This document shows, piece after piece, positions 24,518 to 33,500 of a DNA stretch of 64,000 nt. Every line of letters starts with the position of its first letter. The first letter of the stretch is position 1. The notes under the pieces were generated by a model that made no database searches, was not told where the DNA came from, and was given only the letters and a program-made list of their open reading frames with translations. Both the position numbers and the translations under genes were made by a program. The stretch lies in NCBI GenBank assembly GCA_930367205.1, contig OV884012.1, forward strand, positions 48,443,239 to 48,507,238, written 5' to 3'. The DNA comes from Acanthosoma haemorrhoidale. Its lineage: Eukaryota > Arthropoda > Insecta > Hemiptera > Acanthosomatidae.

Positions 24518-26229
24518 TAAGCGATAAGAATGTAATGAATGGTACATATTTATTAATATAGAATAGCATGCCTTTCAAGCCATGTGAATGTTATATTGCC
24601 ACGTCTTTTATCAGTACCTCAAAAACGGAATTGTACTGGGCCATAAGAAGCCACATTTTACAGCAAGACTACAAAAGAAACTATGTAAATATCAACCAAT
24701 CAGTACGGACAATTGTGGAGTCAAAACTCATAGCTTTCTATTTCTATCACTTTTTTTAAATGGCACATGATACTTTAATAATTATTTCTAAATCTAAGGA
24801 AGTATATCATAGTGTTGATAAAATTATTCAGGTATAAGCTAGGCACGCTATTCACTAATGTAATGTACTCTGATAGCATTATCGATATGAATTCTGTAAT
24901 TATAAAATGTATGTCAATTTCACAGGAAACGTTTTTATTAAAGCCCGCCGGCATTAAAGTCTCGAAGCAGGGATTTAGACCAGTAACATCGCACAGGTCT
25001 TAAAGGGACATGTAGGGCCAATGAGGTAATGATAGGCATAGCCTGAAGGAATACTGGTTCAGTGTGTCACAGATCGAAGGGAGGACATTTTTTTATTGGC
25101 CCTCACGCCCCCTCCCCCCGTGGGAGACTTTAACGTCGGCATGGACAATAGTCCGCCCCAGGTATCTGTCAGGTCCCAGGCCCTCTATTGACGACAATTT
25201 CATTCTAATTGCCCCTCTAACCCCCTCCAATCCTATTATTGCTCACAATCATCCCTCTACTTATTCACTAAATCTAATCCGGATTACGGAGGCCCGCCTG
25301 CCATTTTAAATTTTTATACAGCTTATTTTAGAAGCCAATACAAATAAACAGCTGTGTATAAGCGGACTCGATCGAAGGGTGCTTTGTCACTGTCGGTGAC
25401 GATTTTTTCTCCCTCTTACTTTTTTTATTTTTTGACGTAGGGGTTGTGAATAGTCCTTTTATTCATTTCTAACCCCTCCCCGGCCTGTCTTGCAACTTTC
25501 TATTAAAAAAAAAATTATTTCAAGCTAAAAAACGAACACTGCACTACGATACACTGGTTTTTAGTATCGTTTAGATAAAAAAAAAATTAGTGTGGAACTG
25601 CACAAGATAATTATATTCCTCTTGCCAACAAAATGTTATTCCTACCATATTCACCTCAATCAACACCCAAATGCTAAGAAAACTTCTAACGAGTAAAAAT
25701 ATGATAAAATTCAATACAGAATAAAACAGCAATATATTAAACGTAGAAAAAATACCTACTTTTAGGATGATTTCACACGGTAAATAAACTACGAATCCTA
25801 TTACGAATTGTACAATATTTTATATTCCAGTTACATCAAATGTTTTTCTACAAATCACTAATTTTACTCTGACATTGATAATACATGCTAAAATGTAGCA
25901 ATTTTTTTTATCAAAATTGCAGTTCACCAACACCCCAAAAAGAACACTGAACTGTTTTACCACCGTACAGGCGAGTTAAAGTCTTTAGAGATATACGGTT
26001 AGCGAGCCGTTTCGTTTGGGACTGACTTAATAAGAATTTAAAGTGCAGAAGGCCCTGCAACCGGTGAGACAGAGAGTGTTGAGAAGAATGAGGTGTGTAA
26101 CTAACCAGGTGAAACGTGGGTGTAACGGGTGACCTTGCCTGGGAGGGGCGCCCCTAGTGGCCAGGTCTCTAACGAGTGCCGAAGAGTGGGGGGTGCCAGG
26201 GAACAAGGCCATGCAGCCAGAGCTGGCCA
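24518..26229. promoter_or_regulatory. Upstream flank of the Toll-6-like gene
   Basis: AT-rich, with a GC-rich block at about 25010-25330 and a G/C-rich run from 26040 into the leader. Frames here are short and overlapping. By position it should hold the proximal promoter and perhaps an untranslated first exon, but no specific element is certain. Confidence 0.35.
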
Positions 26230-26235
26230 TCAGTC
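26230..26235 (+). promoter_or_regulatory. Possible initiator (Inr) of the Toll-6-like gene
   Basis: The hexamer TCAGTC matches the arthropod initiator consensus TCAGTY, with +1 at 26232. It lies 129 bases before the start codon. I see no TATA box at -30, and the +28 to +32 bases do not match a DPE. It is therefore a weak call. The true start could lie further upstream, with a 5' UTR intron, as is common for intronless-CDS Toll genes. Confidence 0.25.
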
Positions 26236-26252
26236 CGAGTCGAGAGCCCGTA

Positions 26253-26294
26253 ATGATAGTGTCAGTGTGCGCCTCACGAGTGTGGATTAAGTGA
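26253..26294 (+). promoter_or_regulatory. Upstream ORF 1 in Toll-6-like leader
   Basis: An ATG with G at -3 opens a 13-residue ORF that ends at TGA (26292-26294), 66 bases before the receptor ATG. It matters only if the mRNA includes this DNA, which the possible initiator at 26230 would allow. Confidence 0.35.
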
Positions 26295-26308
26295 GCTACA
26301 GTGTGTAC

Positions 26309-26548
26309 ATGAGTGAGTTGAGTGGTCCTCTGCAGAAACTATGGTGCTCTGACCTTGGAGATGCGAGCCCTTGTCTTCCCGCTGCTCCTCGGAGCCGTTT
26401 TCGGCGTCCTCACTGCTTCCCTGTCCAAGGCACTCCGCTACCAGGCACCCGACGAGTGCAAGTGGATGGCTGTCACTTCCTACGGCGAAGAAGAGGTTTC
26501 TACTGCCACCGAGCCAGATCAAGAGGTAGCCCTTATATGCAGGCTTAA
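26309..26548 (+). promoter_or_regulatory. Upstream ORF 2, overlapping the Toll-6-like start
   Basis: An ATG in a weak context (T at -3) opens a 79-residue ORF in a different frame. It runs through the receptor start codon and stops at TAA 26546-26548, inside the coding region. Ribosomes using it could not reinitiate at 26361 without moving backwards, so it would reduce receptor synthesis. The peptide resembles nothing I know. Confidence 0.35.
26341..26352 (+). promoter_or_regulatory. Minimal upstream ORF (Met-Val-Leu-stop) in strong context
   Basis: The sequence is AAACTATGG, so A is at -3 and G at +4, a strong start context. The ORF is three codons and a TGA, and it ends 8 bases before the receptor ATG. 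Such a minimal uORF just ahead of the main start can stall or divert ribosomes. Whether the mRNA contains it is not shown here. Confidence 0.4.
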
Positions 26549-29500
26549 GACGATCAATTCAGAACTGGAGAACACGAACTTTTCTGTTATCCAGGCCCAG
26601 TACACTGTTCGCCTGCGGATATTCTGTGCTGAACAGCTGTACTTCCACAGTTCCCTGACTCCAGGAAGTCTGCAGACTCTGACAGATCTCAAAGACCTCT
26701 CGATAGAGTTCTGTAAAATAGCCAATTTGACTGCCGGGGCGTTTCGAGGTCTAAGGCAACTCCGAAACTTGACACTGAGGACCCACAACAACGATTGGTC
26801 ACCAGTGTCGTTAGAGATTTATAATGGTGTCTTTGCAGAAGACCTAGGACTATTAGAACGGTTAGATCTGAGTATGAACAATATTTGGAGCCTACCTGAA
26901 GCCCTCTTTTGCCCACTACACAGTTTACAGTTCCTTAATCTTACCAGAAACAGGCTAAGGGATATACCTGCTCTTAGATTTGGAAATTCAGGACACAGGT
27001 GTGGTCTCAATTTGAGGATATTAGATTTATCTAATAATAGCATCGATTCTCTGCCGGGATCAGGCTTCACTTCGCTAGGTAGGCTGCAAGAGATGCATTT
27101 AGAAAGTAATGTGATAACTTTTATGGCAGATCATGCGCTTGATGGCCTGACGTCCCTGACATATCTCAACCTCGCAGATAACAAACTAGTCAATTTGCCG
27201 CCCGAAATATTTGCCGATACCCGAGAATTGAAAGAGTTGCATCTTCAAAATAATTCGATAAACGTACTAGCACCAGGGCTTTTTAATGGGCTTAGTAATT
27301 TATTAAGTTTAGATTTATCTGAAAACGAATTAACCGAAGAGTGGATAAATGGTGCGACATTTTCCGGTTTGCTGAGGCTAGTTATATTGAGTATTTCGGG
27401 AAATAACTTAGTGAAATTAGAAACTTCTGTGTTCCGGGACTTGTACAGTCTGCAAGTACTGAGGCTGGAAGATAACGTCATCGAATATATTGCAGATAAC
27501 ACATTTGTGTCACTCAACAACCTGCACACCTTATCTCTGTCGAATAATAAGTTGACTAGGATAGACAGCAATACTCTGAGCGGCCTTTATGTATTGAACG
27601 TCCTTTCACTAGACAGCAACACTATTCAATACATCGACCCGGAAGCGCTCAGAAATTCTACCAACCTTCAAGATCTTCACCTCAACAGCAATAAACTATA
27701 CGACGTACCTGCAGTTCTTTCAGATATTCCTCATTTGAAAACACTTGACCTCGGAGACAACCTCATAACCGAAGTAGTCAACACATCGTTTGCACACATG
27801 CAAGAACTAGTCGGTCTAAGGTTGACTGAAAATAATTTAACAAATATAAATAGAGGTGTTTTTGATAAAATGGCATCTCTGAGAATATTAAATCTGTCCA
27901 GCAATAAATTACAGCGAGTGGAAAACGGCACATTCGACGAAAACAAGAATCTTCTAGCAATTCGATTAGATGGTAACTATCTCACAGAAATCAATGGACT
28001 TTTTTCAAAACTTCCTAATTTAGTTTGGTTAAATATTTCTGAAAATTTGCTTCATGTGTTTGATTATGCTTACATACCGACTGGACTTCAATGGCTGGAC
28101 ATACACAGCAATCAAATAACTGAATTGGGCAACTATTTCGAAATCGAAAGTCAGCTTCATCTTACAATGTTTGATGCGAGTAGCAATAAATTAGCCGAAA
28201 TAACTGGTAACGCCATACCGGACAGTGTTGAGATATTGAACTTATCCAATAATTTAATATCGAAAGTGCAATCATATACATTTTTCAAGAAACCTAATTT
28301 GACCAGGGTAGATCTAGTAGGAAACCAAATAAAAATTGTTTCACAGAACTCTTTGCGGATTTCAACAATACCACCAGGAAAACCACTACCTGAATTCTAC
28401 ATAGGTAACAATCCGTTCCAGTGTGACTGCACAATGCAATGGCTCCAGCAGTACCCCGGAGAGCTGAAGGAGAGGAACAAACCCAGACTGATGGACTTGG
28501 ACTCTGTCGTCTGCAAACTGCTCTACAACCGGGTCAGCTCATATGTGCTTTTGAAAGAGGCTTCGCCGGACCAGTTTCTCTGTCAGTACACGGCTAACTG
28601 CTTCCCCTTCTGCCATTGCTGTGACTTCGATGCCTGCGATTGCGAGATGACTTGCCCCACTAACTGTACCTGTTACCATGACCTTTCATGGTCGGCCAAT
28701 GTCGTCGACTGCTCCAACGCCGGCTACGTCGACAGCCTCCCGGAGAGGATCCCCATGGAGTCTACTCAACTGTACTTGGACGGAAACGACATCCGAGTCA
28801 TCGGCAGCCACAGTTTCATCGGCAGGAAGAAGCTCCAGGTTCTATTTCTCAATTCATCTAATATTGATGTCATTCACAACAGGACTTTTAACGGCCTAAA
28901 GGATCTTGAGCTCCTGCGAATGGACAACAATAAGATCAAGGAACTCAACGGATACGAATTCGAAGGTTTGGTTAGTCTTAGAGAACTATATCTTCAACAT
29001 AATCATATTTCGACCATTCATAATTCAACATTCACCTCGCTGACGCAGCTCCGAATACTTCGGCTGGATCACAATCGGCTATTCAAATACGCCGTTTGGC
29101 AGCTGTCGTCCCACATAACAGAGCTCAGCATAGGTGTCAACCCTTGGTCCTGTGATTGTGAGTACACTCAAAGGTTCAAAGAATATTTATTATATAGTAG
29201 TAGTGCCATAGCAGACATGGAACAAGTGCGCTGTTATAATGGGACCGAGTACGAAACGGGCTTTTCTATATTAAGAGACAATATAACGTGTCTAGAAGAG
29301 AACATTAGTAACTTTATTGAGTCACCAGTTAACGGTAGTTACACATCTACAACTATAATCCATCGACAGGAGTTACAGGACTATATACCGCTGTTGGTGG
29401 CCACTCTGGCTGTATTCTTTGCAATAATGGTCTTCTCGTGTCTAATATTTATGTACAGGCAAGAGATGAGGGTGTGGCTCCACTCCAAGTTCGGCGTGCG

Positions 29501-30059
29501 CCTCTTCTACCGGACGACCGACATCGAGCTGGACGACCGGGACAAGCTGTTCGATGCCTTCGTCAGCTACAGCGCAAAGGACGAGGCCTTCGTCGCTGAG
29601 GAGTTGGCGCCGATGTTGGAGAACGGAGACCCTTCCTACAAGCTCTGTCTCCACTACAGGGAATTCCCGGTCGGCGGTTTTTTAGCCGACACCATCGTCC
29701 AAGCCGTGGAGTCGTCGCGGCGGACGATCATGGTCCTATCGGAGAACTTCATCAAGTCGGAGTGGTGCAGGTTCGAGTTCAAATCTGCACACCACCAGGT
29801 GCTGAGGGACAGGCGGAAGAGGCTCATCGTCATCGTCCTCGGAGAAGTTCCTCAGAAGGACTTGGACCCGGACATCCGGCTCTACCTCAAGACCAACACC
29901 TACCTGCAGTGGGGCGACAAGCTTTTCTGGGAGAAGCTTAAGTTCGCGCTGCCTGACGTGCCCAACAACCAACGAGGGCCCAAAGGCGGACACCACACGG
30001 CGGGCAGGCACCACCACGTCCACCGCAACAACGCCAGGTCGGTTGCCATTCATATATAA
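26361..30059 (+). CDS. Toll-6: Toll-like receptor, Toll-6 type (single coding exon, complete)
   Basis: A 1232-residue type I membrane receptor. The start is the ATG at 26361, which gives an ideal signal peptide (MRALVFPLLLGAVFGVLTAS). The reading frame is open back to a TGA at 26319, but only through a GTG at 26322. Domains in order: signal peptide 1-24; about 23 leucine-rich repeats to about 680; a C-terminal cap with CDC at 688-690; a cysteine-rich N-terminal cap with C751, C753, C754, C759, C761, C765, C769 and C771; five to six more LRRs; a second cap from C931; one transmembrane helix about 1008-1032; a TIR domain 1063-1198; and a histidine-rich tail ending VAIHI. TIR box 1 (FDAFVSYSAKDE), box 2 with the BB-loop proline P1103, and box 3 FW (1189-1190) are present. 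Two cap pairs mark the long insect Tolls. The TIR (DRDKLFDAFVSYS, SYKLCLHYREFPVGG) resembles Toll-6 more than Tollo as I remember them. In Drosophila such receptors bind Spatzle-family ligands, and Toll-2/6/8 stripes orient cell intercalation. Naming Toll-6 over Tollo is the least certain part. Confidence 0.93.
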   Translation: MRALVFPLLLGAVFGVLTASLSKALRYQAPDECKWMAVTSYGEEEVSTATEPDQEVALICRLKTINSELENTNFSVIQAQYTVRLRIFCAEQLYFHSSLTPGSLQTLTDLKDLSIEFCKIANLTAGAFRGLRQLRNLTLRTHNNDWSPVSLEIYNGVFAEDLGLLERLDLSMNNIWSLPEALFCPLHSLQFLNLTRNRLRDIPALRFGNSGHRCGLNLRILDLSNNSIDSLPGSGFTSLGRLQEMHLESNVITFMADHALDGLTSLTYLNLADNKLVNLPPEIFADTRELKELHLQNNSINVLAPGLFNGLSNLLSLDLSENELTEEWINGATFSGLLRLVILSISGNNLVKLETSVFRDLYSLQVLRLEDNVIEYIADNTFVSLNNLHTLSLSNNKLTRIDSNTLSGLYVLNVLSLDSNTIQYIDPEALRNSTNLQDLHLNSNKLYDVPAVLSDIPHLKTLDLGDNLITEVVNTSFAHMQELVGLRLTENNLTNINRGVFDKMASLRILNLSSNKLQRVENGTFDENKNLLAIRLDGNYLTEINGLFSKLPNLVWLNISENLLHVFDYAYIPTGLQWLDIHSNQITELGNYFEIESQLHLTMFDASSNKLAEITGNAIPDSVEILNLSNNLISKVQSYTFFKKPNLTRVDLVGNQIKIVSQNSLRISTIPPGKPLPEFYIGNNPFQCDCTMQWLQQYPGELKERNKPRLMDLDSVVCKLLYNRVSSYVLLKEASPDQFLCQYTANCFPFCHCCDFDACDCEMTCPTNCTCYHDLSWSANVVDCSNAGYVDSLPERIPMESTQLYLDGNDIRVIGSHSFIGRKKLQVLFLNSSNIDVIHNRTFNGLKDLELLRMDNNKIKELNGYEFEGLVSLRELYLQHNHISTIHNSTFTSLTQLRILRLDHNRLFKYAVWQLSSHITELSIGVNPWSCDCEYTQRFKEYLLYSSSAIADMEQVRCYNGTEYETGFSILRDNITCLEENISNFIESPVNGSYTSTTIIHRQELQDYIPLLVATLAVFFAIMVFSCLIFMYRQEMRVWLHSKFGVRLFYRTTDIELDDRDKLFDAFVSYSAKDEAFVAEELAPMLENGDPSYKLCLHYREFPVGGFLADTIVQAVESSRRTIMVLSENFIKSEWCRFEFKSAHHQVLRDRRKRLIVIVLGEVPQKDLDPDIRLYLKTNTYLQWGDKLFWEKLKFALPDVPNNQRGPKGGHHTAGRHHHVHRNNARSVAIHI

Positions 30060-30470
30060 AGTGAGTTCTGTGATAAAATAAGTGTTTACACTTCAAGAGA
30101 CTGTATAAATGTAAATCCTATTTAAAATTGTAAATTATGTATATTCGAACTTGTAAATAGACTATACGAAATTGAATCAAGTCACTAAAGTGTAAAGTTT
30201 ACGCCAGATTATTTATTTTTGCGTGGTGCTATCTGGTTATGTATACAAATCTTTGTTAAAAAGTTTTATATATTTACTTGTATTTTGTAAATTGCTTTGT
30301 AAAGTATTTGTAAATTTATTGTTGCTATATAATTTCACCAGAAACGACTGAAAAAAGAGATTGTGTGATATATTAATAAGTCAAAAACTTTTGTAATTTT
30401 ATAATGTATATTTTAAATCGCAATTAAGGGATGTTAGTGATAAAAAATAAATCCCATTTTATAAATTTAT
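30060..30470 (+). terminator. 3' UTR and polyadenylation signal of the Toll-6-like gene
   Basis: AT-rich sequence follows the TAA stop. The first canonical AATAAA in a good position is at 30446-30451, about 390 bases after the stop, and is followed by T-rich sequence. The end of the transcript near 30470 is inferred from this. A GTGAGT motif right after the stop is discussed as a finding. Confidence 0.55.
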
Positions 30471-30770
30471 TTGAAGATTTTTATTTAAACTATCCACTTT
30501 CTAAAAAAATAAATAACAAAAGATAAAAAATGACTATGCATGAGCAACTAACACAGCTGCATGCAAATAAAAATAAAACAAGGTTTATTAGATTAGTAAA
30601 AAAAAGTATAGGGGTATTAGTTGGCTTGCAAAATGCAATATAACTAAATAAAATAGGTAGGTCAATAGTAAGACCATATGAATGACAAACAAAATTTAAT
30701 AATAATTAATGATAACTAAATAAGTTAAAAGAAAAAACAAACAAAAAAAAATCAAAACCATAACTATTTC

Positions 30771-30775
<5 letters not shown>

Positions 30776-30825
<50 letters not shown>
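30776..30825. repeat. (AT)25 microsatellite
   Basis: An uninterrupted AT dinucleotide run of about 50 bases, passing into imperfect TG repeats up to about 30838. It lies about 0.7 kb beyond the Toll-6-like stop codon. It could extrude a cruciform and is likely length-variable between individuals. Confidence 0.97.
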
Positions 30826-30829
<4 letters not shown>

Positions 30830-30838
30830 ATGTGTGTG

Positions 30839-33332
30839 AAACTTTTAAACTGGATAGTAACAGAAAAATCTTATTGAGAGATCTTATATTTATTACAATT
30901 ACAGGAATCAGGTTACAGGTACATCTAATATTTAATAATTAATATGCTTTGTTAAAAAATAATAATATATATATAATACATTTAGACAGCAACTCATAAG
31001 CAGGAAGGATCAAAAATTATCTAATTCTTGAGTAGTATATTTCAATACACTTAAAAATCATTTATTACTAATCTGACTTAACTCATAGAGAGAGAAAATA
31101 AACAAACAAAGCATTTATAAGAATAGTACCAGAAGGAACTTTTTTATTTTATTAAAGTGTATAAAATGTGATTTTATCAGTTTTTCTGGCCATATTATCA
31201 AGAAGGTACTATTTCTGAAAACTCACAATGAAATTAATTTGAATAATGATTAGAAGCAATGCGTAATGTATATCTAAGACTAACAACAAATCGATGTTGT
31301 ATTTCACGCGTGTTGTATATCATACATTTTACACACAGATTTAATTTCGAGTTGAAAACAGAAAAATCTGTAATAAAATTAACACTATCAACGTTCATAA
31401 ATTCAATATAAGTATCCAATGCATTGGCATAATATAAAAAAATGAAAAAGTATCATATTCCAAGAGATCGGGAAAATATTGTTACAACAATATCTAAAAT
31501 TCATAAATATTAAATACCCCATTTATTTATGGGTGGTGAAATTAAATGGTTTTATTCTTGTAATGGTAAACGAAATTGCATTTTACTACTTAGACACAAC
31601 GTTGGTCTCATAAAAATTACATTGATGGTCTCTAAATTTTATTTTATCAGATTTTAAAGATGTTATCTAAAATCATAAACAAAATGCTAATGTACCCGTG
31701 TTGATGTTTATGGGAGCCGGTATTAAATTGGTCATTTGCCTATTTTGATTCGATGAAACAAAAAGGTGAATTTTTCCCCATGCTCTTTTTATGTGGTTCC
31801 ATCCTCCCAAGCCTGTTTTTCGAGATTTAATCATGACATTTTATAACAGCCAGATCCTGGAGTGGGGTCAAAAGTTTTCGATCACAGTTTATTTTATTTT
31901 CCGGTATTATCATTTAAATAGCACCACTTTTACAATAACATGATTTCGTTTCTCGTCCACGATTCGGCTAGACTGTGTCTATAAAACAAGCAATATAGAC
32001 ATTTCGGTATTATTAAGTAATGAGTTTTCTGTCAACTATCCTATTATTTTCAAGTTTCCTGTCAAGTATGTGCTGTGCTGGTTTTAATTTTTCAACCTAA
32101 AGTTGATACTTTTTGTAAAAGATTTTACGCCCTATTTGACACTGTTGCTCTATGCACAATTTATTTACACCGTTAACTAGTACAGAACACATTTAATTAC
32201 ACAATATTAAATAAATAACTTGGTAAATTACTGTTCAAAATTCGTTAGTAAACTATGTTATTATATTTAAACTCTTGCGGAATGCATACATGTGTGTATT
32301 CAAACAGTAATTACTTCTGGGATTTATCAATAAACAATTCTAATTAAACTTTCACCCAAATGTTTACTGATTTATTGTTGTGCAATACAAGAAAACCAAA
32401 ATTGAATAAAATTTTATATTCTTTCTTAACCGCTGAGGGTAAAGATAGACCTTCACCCACAAATAACCGTTCAAAGGGTCAAACCAGGGATGATTTGAAC
32501 GCGGGGAATTGCGATTTGTTGTAAAAACATGACGAAGTATCAAACATGTACCACATTTTCATTTTCTGCACAAAATACGTTCAAACAGTACCATTATTAC
32601 CGCAAGCATAATTTTAAGTACCTCAGTTTAAATTATTAAAAAGTATGGATATAAAACCGAAAATTAAATCAAATCGTAATGCAAATTTTGTAGGTAGGGA
32701 ATTAATTCTCAGCGTAAATAATGTTATTTTTTCTAGTGTATGTATGCTTCTAAATTTCTTCACACAGAATTTCTTAAATTCAGATTATAATTAAAACAGG
32801 ATCCGTTTAGTGAGAGATTCCTATGCATAATTTAACTATCAATAACAAATAAAATTCGAGCACCATTAACGATTGGATATTAACAATGAACCCCTTCCCT
32901 TTCGCTACTAAAATAATTTCGCATCATTCATAAAAAATCTTTTATGGGTAGTTCTTGTTATGTCTCTAGTAAAACAGAAATTTTGAGGAGGCTTGAGGAA
33001 GGCATCGATTTTTTTGTTATTGTTATTGAGTTCTAAGATTTTTGAACGCGTGTAATTCATGCCATAAAAATCGGGTAACCCAAGGAGCCACCCAGGGACT
33101 TAAAAAGAAAACACTACAACGTATGTGCCCAACGATTATTTTAATGTCTTCAAAACTATTTTTAGAATTGTTATAATCTAGTAAGATTTAGTTCTTTAGC
33201 GTCGTGCAATGTAATAAAACATACCTATGGGGGGAATGCACTGCTAAGCGGACACTAGCCTCTAAAGCAAGATGCTTACCGGCTAAGCAGCAAATGAAAC
33301 GCAATAAATAGTGGCATGAGAGATGAATTGGC
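30839..33332. other. AT-rich intergenic DNA, nothing recognised
   Basis: No ORF, repeat partner or RNA gene of note. Confidence 0.65.
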
Positions 33333-33335
33333 TTA

Positions 33336-33497
33336 AGCGGACTTTACATGATCAGTTTTAATGTCATTATCTGTAATGGCATTAAATTCAAGAGTCATCA
33401 TTACTTTTCAACCTTACACGATCATTTAATGAGTAGTGAATAATCGTGAAATACTTTAGAAAGTAATGAAATAAAAACTGGTCGTGTAAGGTCTGCT
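33336..33497. mobile_element. MITE, PIF/Harbinger-like (162 bases, TTA target duplication)
   Basis: The ends are inverted repeats of about 35 bases. The left end begins AGCGGACTTTACATGATCAG and the right end, read inward on the minus strand, begins AGCAGACCTTACACGACCAG. By hand count 28 of 35 positions agree, and most early differences are transitions. The element is flanked by TTA at 33333-33335 and 33498-33500, the target duplication of PIF/Harbinger elements. The interior is AT-rich with no ORF, so it is non-autonomous. Confidence 0.8.
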
Positions 33498-33500
33498 TTA

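Noticed and set aside
26322..26360. Upstream extension of the Toll ORF by 13 codons
   Set aside because: It begins at GTG, not ATG. Starting at 26361 gives a clean signal peptide and a good start context.
26519..30053. Many minus-strand and off-frame ORFs inside the Toll exon, including 105 codons at 29736-30053
   Set aside because: They are shadows of a GC-biased or LRR-repetitive coding exon and have no domains.
32430..32520. Possible tRNA-derived SINE on the minus strand (GTTCAAATC)
   Set aside because: Only a box B-like word; no cloverleaf and no second copy in the window.
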